Of a stretch of 13,915 nucleotides of DNA, positions 1-8,226 are shown in pieces. Origin of the DNA: a bacterium (GTDB lineage Bacteria > SM23-31 > JAUVVT01); the NCBI GenBank assembly GCA_030616165.1, contig JAUWXV010000079.1, positions 1 through 13,915 on the forward strand. The letters run 5' to 3'. A program made the translations under genes and the position numbers. The notes under the pieces are model-generated. The model did not search any database and was not told the DNA's origin. It saw only the letters and a list, made by a program, of their open reading frames with translations. Numbering within the stretch: the stretch's first letter is position 1; every line of letters begins with the position of its first letter.

Positions 1-700
1 CTTCATTCATGCCTCCATATTCACCGGCAATATAAATATCCCACATCTTTTGCAGCTGGGTACGGTCAACTTTACTTAATCGAGAATAAATCCAGTCACC
101 CATTTTTTTGGTAATCTCCAAAGCCTCAGCGTTTTCTAAATGATAATAACAGGCAATCAAACCAGAAATAATTTTATGTTGTGTATAGTAAGGTGCCCAA
201 ATATTCGGATAAGTCTGTAATTGCTCCAGTTCCTCAAATTGATATTCGCCATAAGCACTGAGAAATCCGGTGTTGTATCCCTGGCTTACCGCTCTATCCT
301 GACATTTGCCTAATTCAGTAATAATGTACTCTGCTTTTGTTTTGAATTGCTCATCACCGGTGCTTGCATACGCCTGAGCAAGTGCTACAAGAAAATGTCC
401 CATTGAATGGCCCCGCAATTTACCCTCAGGTTTTTCCCAACCACCCGGCGCCTGAGCTCCTTGAGTCGAAAGTCCATAGTTTTCACGAAAACTGTATAAC
501 ATCCGATCAGCATCTAAAAAACTCAGATACTCGCACGTGCGGTTCAACGCATCCTTAAAAGGACTATCTAATAAAGTTACTTGTGACAGTGGAAACGATT
601 TTGCTTGAAGTAATGTCTGCTGGGAAACATCACAATACTGCACTATAACCGCTGTGAAAAACAGACTAAGAAATAAACAGATAAAGACCGAACGTTTCAT
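1..700 (-). CDS. DUF1680/GH127-type glycoside hydrolase, N-terminal part
   Basis: Only the first 233 residues are present; the gene runs off the left edge. The ATG at 698-700 follows a strong GGGAGGAAAT ribosome binding site. Residues 1 to about 20 form a hydrophobic Sec signal without a lipobox cysteine, so a periplasmic or secreted enzyme is likely. The mature protein opens with the family signature VTLLDSPFKDAL, then an EYLSFLDADRML stretch, LRGHSMGHFLVALAQAYAST near 120-140, WAPYYTQHKIISGL near 180, and EYGGMNE at the edge. These are the first helices of the (alpha/alpha)6 barrel of DUF1680 proteins (GH127, also GH146), whose known members are beta-L-arabinofuranosidases. The catalytic cysteine region lies outside the window, so activity and GH127 versus GH146 cannot be settled. 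It diverges from the GH127 at 5192-7603 and is not a recent duplicate. It is last in the same-strand series. Confidence 0.88.
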   Translation of the reverse strand, partial: MKRSVFICLFLSLFFTAVIVQYCDVSQQTLLQAKSFPLSQVTLLDSPFKDALNRTCEYLSFLDADRMLYSFRENYGLSTQGAQAPGGWEKPEGKLRGHSMGHFLVALAQAYASTGDEQFKTKAEYIITELGKCQDRAVSQGYNTGFLSAYGEYQFEELEQLQTYPNIWAPYYTQHKIISGLIACYYHLENAEALEITKKMGDWIYSRLSKVDRTQLQKMWDIYIAGEYGGMNE

Positions 701-978
701 ATTTCCTCCCTGTTAAAATAGTGAAAACATATTACCGCTATGTCCATACCACTATTTCACCGGTTTTGTAGCAGGACAAACTACCTTTTAAGACTGGTTG
801 GATATTTTATTGTTACCAGATCAGTGAAACAAACATATGATTACCCTCATCTATCGGTCACAAACATCCTGCCCTGGATTTTTCTTAGAGATATAGAGTG
901 CCTTTCCCCCAAAAGAATCGTGCCTCTGTGCTGAAATCACGAGAAGAGGTGAAGTACATCCTTACAACTAAACTTCTA
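701..978. other. Intergenic gap, possible weak hairpin
   Basis: There is no convincing gene. An 8-bp inverted repeat (AAATAGTG at 716-723, CACTATTT at 750-757, 26-nt loop) lies just upstream of the ribosome binding site of the minus-strand gene at 698-700. It is AT-rich and has no U-tract, so it is not a standard terminator; a regulatory hairpin or operator is possible but unsupported. I see no clear terminator for the S9 peptidase gene that ends at 979. Confidence 0.3.
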
Positions 979-3270
979 CTACTTTTCCTCCTCTGTCTTG
1001 TTCCAATTGGGGGGCGCGATGCCTAAAAGGTGCTGGACTAAGAAATCATAGAGCTTGCGCTGGCCATAGGCTCCACCCATACCATGACCCGCACCCGGAA
1101 TAACAAGAAGGTCGAAGTTTTTGTTCGCCTTGATAAGAGCGTTTACTACTTGCATAGTTGAGGCCGGATCAACGTTTGTATCCAACTCGCCCACTATCAA
1201 GAGGAGTTTCCCTTGAAGCCGGTAAGCGTTGTCTACGTTGGATGAAGCGGCATATTCAGGGCCCAACGGCCAGCCCATCCACTGCTCATTCCACCAAATC
1301 TTGTCCATTCGATTGTCGTGGCAGCCGCAAGAGGATACGCCGACCTTGTAAAGTTCGGGAAGAAAGAGGAGCCCTCCAAGAGCATTCTGACCGCCCGCAG
1401 AGTTACCGTAGATTCCTACACGGTTTATGTCATAATAGGGATATTTAGCGGCTACGGCTTTGTGCCAGAGAATCCGGTCCGGAAAGCCAGCATCACCGAG
1501 GTTCTTCCAGCAGACGTCGTGGAAAGCCTTGGATCGATTATTGGTACCCATACCATCAATCTGAACCACTATAAATCCAAGTTCAGCAAGAGCCTGCATG
1601 GAGCGGTAGGCACTGAACGTTTTGGGCACAAAAGATCCTTGCGGCCCGGCATAGATATACTCTACAACTGGATATTTCTTATTGGAGTTGAAATTCATGG
1701 GCAGGTTGATAATGCCCCAGATGTCGGTCTTACCGTCACGACCCTTGGCGACGAAGACTTCGGGCGCCCGCCATCCTGCATTGATGAGCTCCTGGATGTC
1801 CGTCTTCTCAACCTGCATCAACACCTTATAATCAGAAGAACGGTGAAGTTCCATGACAGGCGGAACATCAACGCGCGACCGGACGTCAACATAATAAGCC
1901 ATATCAGGAGAGAAGGTAATATAGTGGTCGTAATCACCATCAGTAAGCGGCGTGAGGTCCGTACCGTCGAAGTTGATCTTGTAGCAGTGTACAAAATAGG
2001 GGTCCTGACCCCCATTCATTCCGCTTGCCCGAAAATAGATTTGGCGCTTCTCCTCGTCGACTTTATCCACGCCGCGTACGATCCACTCCCCTTTAGTGAT
2101 TTGATTTTTGACCGCACCGGTTGCACCGTCGTAAAGGTAGAGGTGGTTCCAACCGTCCCGCTCGGACACCCAGATGATTTCTTTTCCATCCTGAATTGGG
2201 TAGCGGTATTTTTTCCCCTGTGGGAATTGATAATAGCAAAAAAACGTCTCTACCTCTTCACTGATGATAGCGCGGGCTTCCCCTGTAGAGGCATCGACCT
2301 CAATGATCCGGTAAACTTGGTGGCCACGTTGGTTGTACTCGAAGGTGAAGGCCCGGCTGTCCTTCCACCAGACCGGATTTGAGATATCGTATGGATTGGA
2401 GAAGAGAACGTTGTCTATGTTAACCTGTTTTTTAGCATCGAGGAGGAATAGCATAGGCTGGTCGACATCGAGTTCATCGCCTGGTTTGGCATATTCCATT
2501 TTGTGATACTTCGGCTGGAGCTGGTCGTCCGGAGACGACTCGACATACTGTATAACACGGTGATAGCCGCGTCGGAGGCGATAGGTGACAAGTTTTTTCG
2601 AATCAGGCGACCAGGAGATTGAGGCGTAGGTATAGTAGTTGCCCTCGGAGCCGTCGGAGCTCAATTGGAATTCCTCGTTTTTATCCTTGGATCGGATATA
2701 AATATTATAATTCTTTATGAAAGCCTCCCACTCACCGTCAGGTGAAGCTTTCGTTTCCTGGGAAGCAGACTGCGGAGCGGGACCTCTTTCCCACATTGTG
2801 AATCCCCCTCTGCGCCTCCGGCGTTCGACTGGTTCCACCATCTTGCAGACATACGTGGTCAGGTCGCAGGTATATTTCCACTCCCCGACTTCAAATTCAA
2901 TTGATTTCTCGTCGTTCACGAAACTGATCGACCTGAAAGGGAACCTCTTTGGATTAACATCTTCCTTAAGCACCAATGCCAGTGCGGCGGATAGTTTCTC
3001 ATGGTCGAAGGCGATTTTATTCTCTAACGTGGTGGCGTCCAAGACATTAAATTCGTAGCCGTCCTTGACCGACTTCCGATACCAGAAGCGGTTCGTCTTT
3101 TCGATCCAGGTAGGGCGGCCCGGCACGTTCAAGGCAAGACCTTCGAACTTCTCCTGCAAGCCGAAGGCTCGCTCGTAATCAGTCCGTATATCCTGGGCAG
3201 ACAAAGGGACAGGCCCAAACAGCAAAACAAAAATTAATATTGCAATAAGACTAAAATAATTGCGCTTCAT
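979..3270 (-). CDS. S9 family (prolyl oligopeptidase/DPP IV-like) serine peptidase
   Basis: A 763-residue exported serine peptidase. Residues 1-25 are a Sec signal ending in LSAQ. Residues about 40-500 form a beta-propeller, with repeat blades such as [15 protein letters not shown] and [18 protein letters not shown]. Residues about 515-750 are the alpha/beta hydrolase domain. The inferred triad is Ser624 in GNSAGG, Asp697 in GELDTNV and His729 in GAGHGMGG. S9 enzymes cut peptides at or near proline, usually small peptides that fit the propeller; some accept hydroxyproline. The DPP IV double-glutamate motif that grips the free N-terminus (YEEE type) is not seen, and the nucleophile elbow is GNSAGG rather than GWSYGG, so strict dipeptidyl cleavage should not be assumed. 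An AAGGAAG ribosome binding site precedes the ATG, 29 bp after the DUF885 stop, indicating co-transcription. The gene looks GC-richer than its neighbours. Confidence 0.93.
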   Translation of the reverse strand: MKRNYFSLIAILIFVLLFGPVPLSAQDIRTDYERAFGLQEKFEGLALNVPGRPTWIEKTNRFWYRKSVKDGYEFNVLDATTLENKIAFDHEKLSAALALVLKEDVNPKRFPFRSISFVNDEKSIEFEVGEWKYTCDLTTYVCKMVEPVERRRRRGGFTMWERGPAPQSASQETKASPDGEWEAFIKNYNIYIRSKDKNEEFQLSSDGSEGNYYTYASISWSPDSKKLVTYRLRRGYHRVIQYVESSPDDQLQPKYHKMEYAKPGDELDVDQPMLFLLDAKKQVNIDNVLFSNPYDISNPVWWKDSRAFTFEYNQRGHQVYRIIEVDASTGEARAIISEEVETFFCYYQFPQGKKYRYPIQDGKEIIWVSERDGWNHLYLYDGATGAVKNQITKGEWIVRGVDKVDEEKRQIYFRASGMNGGQDPYFVHCYKINFDGTDLTPLTDGDYDHYITFSPDMAYYVDVRSRVDVPPVMELHRSSDYKVLMQVEKTDIQELINAGWRAPEVFVAKGRDGKTDIWGIINLPMNFNSNKKYPVVEYIYAGPQGSFVPKTFSAYRSMQALAELGFIVVQIDGMGTNNRSKAFHDVCWKNLGDAGFPDRILWHKAVAAKYPYYDINRVGIYGNSAGGQNALGGLLFLPELYKVGVSSCGCHDNRMDKIWWNEQWMGWPLGPEYAASSNVDNAYRLQGKLLLIVGELDTNVDPASTMQVVNALIKANKNFDLLVIPGAGHGMGGAYGQRKLYDFLVQHLLGIAPPNWNKTEEEK

Positions 3271-3299
3271 TGTTCTTCCTTTTTGATATAATATATTTA

Positions 3300-5003
3300 T
3301 TAATTATTTGGGAAAAACCACATTGGTGGATTTTCTTGACTCAAAGGCTCATTAAGCAGTTTCGCCCGAAGCAGCGCCAGAGGAATAGAGTTTTCCCGGA
3401 GAACTGCATCATGAAAGGATTTTGGTGTAAACTTGCCTTCTACGATACATTCGTTGTAAAGCGCCCGTATCTGCAGACCGCCGATTAAATAGGCACATTG
3501 ATATAGTGGAGAATAATTTCCTTCAAAGGAGCGCCTTACCTCAGCCTCGGCATTTGCCGGTTCATGCCCTACTTTCTCGATGAGAAAATCAACACACTCT
3601 TGAGGTGTCATTTTGCCAAGATGAAAACTCAGTGAGAATATAATACGTGCTGCCCTATGCGTCCGCCAGAACAGCATACCCATACGGTCTTCTGGGCCTT
3701 GCGGGAAATCCAAATCCCAGAACAACATTTCCCAGTGCAATGGCAATCCCTCACCCCAAAAAGGTGTGCTGAATACCCGTCGATACGGTTTGTAACGACG
3801 GGTCATAAATCCCTGAAGGTGGTGACCCGGAATCAGCTCATGGTGCACTGTCGCACGACAGAAATGCCGATTGTTCCCACGAAGGCTCATGAGCTTCTGG
3901 TCATGTTGCATGGTATTGGTTGGGAATGAAACGGAAATAACCTCGCCACCTGTGAAGAAGGGATTCACCAATTGCCGCCTCGGAGACATCATTCCCATCC
4001 TCCAGGTCTCCTTAGCCAGGCTTGGGATTGTAACAAGTTGTTTTTCCTCTACAAATCGGATTGCCTCCCATGCCATTTCTCGGATGAGACCAGGCTGTTC
4101 ACCGGGCGTCACATAAAGGGATTTGACGTGGTTCAGTGCCTTTAACCAGTCCTGACCAAATCCCATCTCCTCGGACGCTTTGAGCATTTCGTTTTCACAC
4201 CACTGGTACTCTTTCCAACCAAGTTCTATAAGCTGTTCGGGAGTATTGCTAATAAGTGCCTGTCTTAACTCTCGTATAAGCCCGGATCGGCCAATGGGTA
4301 CACCTACAATAGGCTGGAGCCCTTCGTCATCTGGCTTACCAATCCGGCTATCCAGGTTTTTAATGAAGACTTCAAGCGTATTAAATGCTCCATTATAAGG
4401 TCTCTCGACCCACCAGGTGAAGAGGGGATCATATCCATTATAAAAATCAAACCACTGCTGCAAAATCCGCCTCAGTCTTTGTGAAAGTTGATGTATCTGC
4501 CGCAACTCAGGAATAGAAATATCTTGCTCATCTATTATGTCCTTGGCCTGCGTAATGGATGTTGTTATGGCAGTCAATGTGTCGGCTATAGTCCAGGCTT
4601 CTACAGGCGAACCTTTCCGCCTATCTGCCTCCAAGTTGACAATTGACCTCGCAAAAGGCAGGAAAAAATGAAGACTTTTTTCTTCTTCCCACTCGTCCTT
4701 TAATGATTGACGTTCATGTTCCAGATGTGTAATAAGCAAGTGATAGTCTACACGGGCATCTTGATCGAGTTTATCAAACTCAGTTGCTCTGATAGCATTT
4801 TCCCAATCTGTCAGGAATTTTTTCCAACGGTCTTGATGGGATTCCCAAAATGGAAGGCCATAGTTCCTGCCCATAATGTCGAGGTCCTCATCATATCGTT
4901 GGATCAATCCAATCATAGGATTGGTTTGAGCAAATGCTCCGGTTACATACACCCAAAAGGTAATAACCGAAATCAATATTATTCGTAATTTATTGAATTG
5001 CAT
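3300..5003 (-). CDS. DUF885 family exported metallohydrolase, probable peptidase
   Basis: A 567-residue protein of the DUF885 family (Pfam PF05960), whose members are zinc-metallopeptidase-like. I chose the ATG at 5001-5003, not the in-frame ATG at 5039, because GGAGGG at 5010-5015 sits 6 nt ahead and the product then begins directly with a signal peptide (residues 1-25, ending GAFAQ). With this start, the family signature [11 protein letters not shown] lies at 387-397, an HExxPGH-type metal site with His388, Glu389 and His394 as likely ligands or base. A second conserved block, [10 protein letters not shown] at 416-425, carries the further acidic residues expected of the family (EGxxLxxE). 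The remainder is largely helical, as usual. Substrates of DUF885 proteins are mostly undetermined; peptide hydrolysis is the usual guess. It precedes the S9 peptidase in a probable two-gene operon, which supports a shared role in peptide breakdown outside the cytoplasm. Confidence 0.88.
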   Translation of the reverse strand: MQFNKLRIILISVITFWVYVTGAFAQTNPMIGLIQRYDEDLDIMGRNYGLPFWESHQDRWKKFLTDWENAIRATEFDKLDQDARVDYHLLITHLEHERQSLKDEWEEEKSLHFFLPFARSIVNLEADRRKGSPVEAWTIADTLTAITTSITQAKDIIDEQDISIPELRQIHQLSQRLRRILQQWFDFYNGYDPLFTWWVERPYNGAFNTLEVFIKNLDSRIGKPDDEGLQPIVGVPIGRSGLIRELRQALISNTPEQLIELGWKEYQWCENEMLKASEEMGFGQDWLKALNHVKSLYVTPGEQPGLIREMAWEAIRFVEEKQLVTIPSLAKETWRMGMMSPRRQLVNPFFTGGEVISVSFPTNTMQHDQKLMSLRGNNRHFCRATVHHELIPGHHLQGFMTRRYKPYRRVFSTPFWGEGLPLHWEMLFWDLDFPQGPEDRMGMLFWRTHRAARIIFSLSFHLGKMTPQECVDFLIEKVGHEPANAEAEVRRSFEGNYSPLYQCAYLIGGLQIRALYNECIVEGKFTPKSFHDAVLRENSIPLALLRAKLLNEPLSQENPPMWFFPNN

Positions 5004-5009
5004 ATATTT

Positions 5010-5015
5010 CCCTCC
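5010..5015 (-). promoter_or_regulatory. Ribosome binding site that fixes the DUF885 start
   Basis: GGAGGG on the minus strand, 6 nt before the ATG at 5001-5003. The longer alternative start at 5039 has no such site and would put 12 polar residues before the signal peptide. Confidence 0.7.
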
Positions 5016-5042
5016 AAATTTATTAAACTTATTTTGCATATT

Positions 5043-5159
5043 TTATATCATCACGCTTGCCGCACAATACCTAAAACACTTTAATTGATTTTCTCCACAT
5101 ACCGAAACAAGTACTGCCAATACGATGCAGAAGACTATATACTTTCGTGATGTTTTCAT
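5043..5159 (-). CDS. Possible 38-residue exported peptide or stub of a lost gene
   Basis: A short open frame fills the gap between the GH127 stop and the DUF885 gene. It begins MKTSRKYIVFCIVLAVLVSV followed by CGENQLK: a charged N-terminus, a hydrophobic core and a cysteine at position 21, which is the layout of a signal or lipoprotein leader, though VSVC is a poor lipobox. After about 17 more residues it ends in TAA. A weak AAGG lies about 11 nt upstream of the ATG. It could be a true small exported peptide, or, more likely, the surviving 5' end of a deleted secreted protein. I recognise no family, and the coding call is uncertain. Confidence 0.33.
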   Translation of the reverse strand: MKTSRKYIVFCIVLAVLVSVCGENQLKCFRYCAASVMI

Positions 5160-5191
5160 AATTTGTATGCCTTGCACTAATTTTGAGATAT

Positions 5192-7603
5192 TTACTTGAC
5201 TCTCCACTCAAGTATACCGCCGGCATAATTCTCTCTTGATTGTATCTCTAAACGAACTGCACGTGTCCGCACCGTTTCAAAAACAACCTTATTAAACATG
5301 TCCTTTTCCACACCGTATTTTCCTTCCGTATATACAGGATTCCAGTTTCTCCCTTCTCTATAGAGAATACGCCACGATTTCGGAATCCGGCATTCACCTG
5401 TTCCAGCATCGTCAAACCAATATACTTCTACGGTGGATATCTCCTCCGCATTCTGAAGACTGTATTGAATCCACTCTGTCGTCCCTTTATGTGGCCACCA
5501 GTGATAATATGGAATGCCGTGGTCATCAGAACTTTTCGGTTCCAATTGGTCATTGACCGCTTGAGGATTCTCCCCGTAAGACACCGATACTCTGCTCGTG
5601 GAGGCAATTGTCGGCATCTTCAAGGGATCAACCGCCGACTCCTCACGTGCAAGCCAGACCGCCATTTCACCTCTTCCGCGGTGCGCCCATGCATAATACG
5701 GAATTGCCGTAAAATCCTGCTCAGTTTTTTCTAATGTCCTGCGGTCTTTGGCAACCTTAAAACCAAAAGCCTTCCCTGTGATAATCTGAACACCATTCAG
5801 CATATCCGCTTTGAACTCAGTCTGTAAAGGTGCTTCATCCAGAAGAAGCAGGTTTCGGACATGTCCATCTTTATTGTCAGGCCATTCAGCACAGAAAACG
5901 ATAGGTCCCCTCTGCAGGGCTACTTTTCCCCTGTCTGCTTCGACACTGTCAATTGCAATAACGCGACGGACAGGCATCGGCAGGTTTAAATCAACTACAT
6001 CTCCCCCTTTCCATGTACGATGGATTCTGGCAAAGCCCTTTGAAATATCAAGTCTGACCGGTTCATCGTTTAATTTAATTGTCACGCTCTCGTTGTTTGT
6101 ATCCATGTACCGGTATAAGTCGCCCGGGACAGGTTCATTCCGTACCCATCCCGGAATACGCAGCAGGAGTGTGAATTTCTCTTTCTCACTTTCCGGTTCT
6201 ATTGTGATTTTTATCGCCCCATCCCATGGATATCGAGTCTCCTGCTGGATTTTTACAACGTTTTCCCCTGTATTCACTCTTCCTTCACCGCCGGCATACA
6301 GATTTACGTAAAGGTTATCATCTTTAACGGCATAGATATATCCCGGTACGGATGAAATAAAACGTGTAACATTTCCGGTACAGCAGGCACACCTAAACCA
6401 AGGACTTCTCTCATGCTGGCCGATGGATTCAAGAGGATTTGGATAGAAGAACAATGTTCCGTCCAGCGATATTCCGTCAATTAATGCATTATACAACGTG
6501 CGTTCCATAACATCTATATATCTTGCGTCACCATGAAGCAAAAACATTCTATGATTCCAGTATACATTTCCGATGGATGCACAAGTCTCGTTATACGCAC
6601 TCATATTGGGAAGTTCATAGTTTCTCGAAAATCCCTCCCCTGAACCTGCTGCTCCAATACCACCTGTTAAATATAGCTTGCTTCCGACAACGTTTTTCCA
6701 TATATTGTCAATCGCATTAATATACGACTTATCTCCAGTAAGAGCCGCAACATCCGCCATTCCGGCATACATATACGCCGCACGAACTGCGTGTCCCACA
6801 GCTTCATCCTGTTCGATTACGGGTTTATGGTCCTGGTTATATGTGCCGCCCAGTCTCCGCTCGTCAAGCGGTTTTCCTCGTACATATAAAAAGAACTTTG
6901 CAAGATTAAGATAATTTTCATCACCAGTCACCCTGTACAACTTCACCAAACCCATTTCAATAACCTGGTGGCCAGGGGGAGACTGGAGTTTGCCGGGACC
7001 GAAAACACTATTAACCAGATTTGCATTTTTTACAGCAATATCCAGAAGATTGCGTTTCCCCGTAGCCTGGAAGTGAGCCACTGCCGCTTCATACAGATGC
7101 CCGGCATTGTAAAGCTCATGACTGCCGTTTATTTTTACCCATCGTTCATCACCAAACCAGTTTTTCAGCCGGTCTGATTTATTGGTTCTGGCTGTATACA
7201 GATACCCGTCATCTTCCTGAGCCGCCGCAATTAAACCAATTAATTCATCAAGATATTTATCCAGCTCCGGATCAGCATGAACCATAAGTGAATATGAAGC
7301 TCCCTCAATATTTTTATAAACATCAGTGTCATCAAACGGATAGCTTCCTCTCTGCTCTCCCTGTTTAATACCGCCGGCAACAGCGAAGTTATCAATTCGT
7401 CCGGTCTCTTTACATTTCTTAAAAACATACGGTATCGTTACCTGGCGGTTGGTCTCCATACGGGGAGCCCAAAAATCATCGTTTAAGTGCACATTTGTAA
7501 ACTGAATTGGTTGAATTGGGTAATCTCTCTTTTCTGATTGTGAACATCCGCCAAGCACCAAAATGATTAAACCAATTAAAACATTTTTTCGCAATATATT
7601 CAT
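5192..7603 (-). CDS. GH127 beta-L-arabinofuranosidase, lipoprotein
   Basis: An 803-residue DUF1680/GH127 enzyme that should release beta-linked L-arabinofuranose. The N-terminus is a lipoprotein signal with lipobox LGGC (Cys20), so it is probably membrane-anchored. The family opening FTNVHLNDDFWAPRMETNRQ is followed by the (alpha/alpha)6 barrel. Active-site positions are recognisable against Bifidobacterium longum HypBA1: acid/base Glu323 in SGEGF, then 16 residues on Glu339 and Cys341 in ETCA, and Cys407-Cys408 in CACCTGN. These give the zinc site and the cysteine nucleophile (Cys407). A beta-sandwich follows, and residues about 690-803 form a discoidin/F5-8-like domain (HGIPYYHWWPHKGTTEW through ILEWRVK), common in longer members. 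A GGGAGTG ribosome binding site precedes the ATG. HypBA1 acts on beta-1,2-arabinobiose and on arabinosyl-hydroxyproline of extensin-type glycoproteins, the key link to the adjacent hydroxyproline enzyme. The exact linkage is inferred, not shown. Confidence 0.93.
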   Translation of the reverse strand: MNILRKNVLIGLIILVLGGCSQSEKRDYPIQPIQFTNVHLNDDFWAPRMETNRQVTIPYVFKKCKETGRIDNFAVAGGIKQGEQRGSYPFDDTDVYKNIEGASYSLMVHADPELDKYLDELIGLIAAAQEDDGYLYTARTNKSDRLKNWFGDERWVKINGSHELYNAGHLYEAAVAHFQATGKRNLLDIAVKNANLVNSVFGPGKLQSPPGHQVIEMGLVKLYRVTGDENYLNLAKFFLYVRGKPLDERRLGGTYNQDHKPVIEQDEAVGHAVRAAYMYAGMADVAALTGDKSYINAIDNIWKNVVGSKLYLTGGIGAAGSGEGFSRNYELPNMSAYNETCASIGNVYWNHRMFLLHGDARYIDVMERTLYNALIDGISLDGTLFFYPNPLESIGQHERSPWFRCACCTGNVTRFISSVPGYIYAVKDDNLYVNLYAGGEGRVNTGENVVKIQQETRYPWDGAIKITIEPESEKEKFTLLLRIPGWVRNEPVPGDLYRYMDTNNESVTIKLNDEPVRLDISKGFARIHRTWKGGDVVDLNLPMPVRRVIAIDSVEADRGKVALQRGPIVFCAEWPDNKDGHVRNLLLLDEAPLQTEFKADMLNGVQIITGKAFGFKVAKDRRTLEKTEQDFTAIPYYAWAHRGRGEMAVWLAREESAVDPLKMPTIASTSRVSVSYGENPQAVNDQLEPKSSDDHGIPYYHWWPHKGTTEWIQYSLQNAEEISTVEVYWFDDAGTGECRIPKSWRILYREGRNWNPVYTEGKYGVEKDMFNKVVFETVRTRAVRLEIQSRENYAGGILEWRVK

Positions 7604-7691
7604 TTTACACTCCCATTTAGTTTTATCTAATTAAAAGCAGAACAGTGCTGCATTCCTCAAAGAGATATTCATTGTTATACGCATTTTTTGC

Positions 7692-7719
7692 ATATTAATT
7701 GTTTTGGCGATAACACCAA
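7692..7719 (-). promoter_or_regulatory. Weak sigma70-like promoter candidate for GH127
   Basis: On the minus strand TTGGTG (7714-7719) and TAATAT (7692-7697) are separated by 16 nt, about 90 nt upstream of the GH127 start. Each box is an imperfect match in AT-rich DNA, so this is only a candidate. Its position in the long gap before GH127 fits a separate transcription unit. Confidence 0.25.
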
Positions 7720-7878
7720 CTCACAGTTTGAATATTTGTTTAAACACAATACTATATAAGCCTTGACAATAAAAGACAAATCATAAATTTCGGTTAAAAA
7801 CCTGAAAAATTAACAACCTTAAAAAAGTATAGGCACAAGTTATTAAGAGATTAAAATTACTCAATGACAAACCATTAA

Positions 7879-8158
7879 TTCTTGACGAAGCTCGGACGAT
7901 ATCAGAAATATTTCAATAGAGAAGATGTCAACACCAAAACGGAAATTGCAGAAATGTTTGTAGTATCAAGAGCAAGAGTGACACAGTATCTTAATCTTTT
8001 GAAATTGCCAAAACAAATCACAAAGTTTTTAAAATAATAGAGAAAATTTAGAAGTCAGAAAATTCTTTATTGAAAGAAGACTAAGGTCGATAACATGGAT
8101 TAATAATGAAAAGCAGTGCATAGAAAAATTTAATGAAATAATTAGTGCATCTGATTAA
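7879..8158 (+). pseudogene. Broken HTH (ParB/resolvase-like) gene remnant
   Basis: This is the only plus-strand coding trace in the window, inside the 623-bp gap between GH127 and the glycyl radical enzyme. One frame, open from 7879 to the TAA at 8035-8037, reads GRYQKYFNREDVNTKTEIAE, then MFVVSRARVTQYLNLLKLP: a helix-turn-helix of the type seen in small ParB-like or resolvase-associated proteins (AEIArxFgVSRaRVTQ). The sequence continues in the next frame from about 8033 to the TAA at 8156-8158 as NLEVRKFFIERRLRSITWIN, which looks like the same protein's tail. The shift falls in a T/A homopolymer near 8026-8034. A stop at 7876-7878 and no good start codon show that the 5' end is missing too. 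I infer a decayed accessory gene; the exact family is not certain. Confidence 0.5.
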
Positions 8159-8226
8159 GAGTCAGTGATTTAAAAGTCAAAAAAAAATCTAAATTATTAA
8201 AAAACAATTTTTGAATTTATGCATAT

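Noticed and set aside
1318-2382. Long plus-strand open frame opposite the S9 peptidase gene
   Set aside because: It is antisense to a clear S9 gene with intact motifs, lacks any recognisable domain and is explained by the higher GC of that gene.
5011-5024. TAAATTTG on the minus strand as a Bacteroidota -7 element for DUF885
   Set aside because: It overlaps the ribosome binding site, so transcription would start too close to the ATG.
5811-6311. Plus-strand open frame opposite GH127
   Set aside because: It is the mirror of a conserved GH127 coding region, with low-complexity Ser/Arg content and no motif.
8151-8165. CTGATTAAGAGTCAG as a second tRNA-Lys anticodon arm
   Set aside because: Only a 4-bp stem and 7-nt loop match, without flanking tRNA sequence, and it overlaps the tail of the HTH relic.
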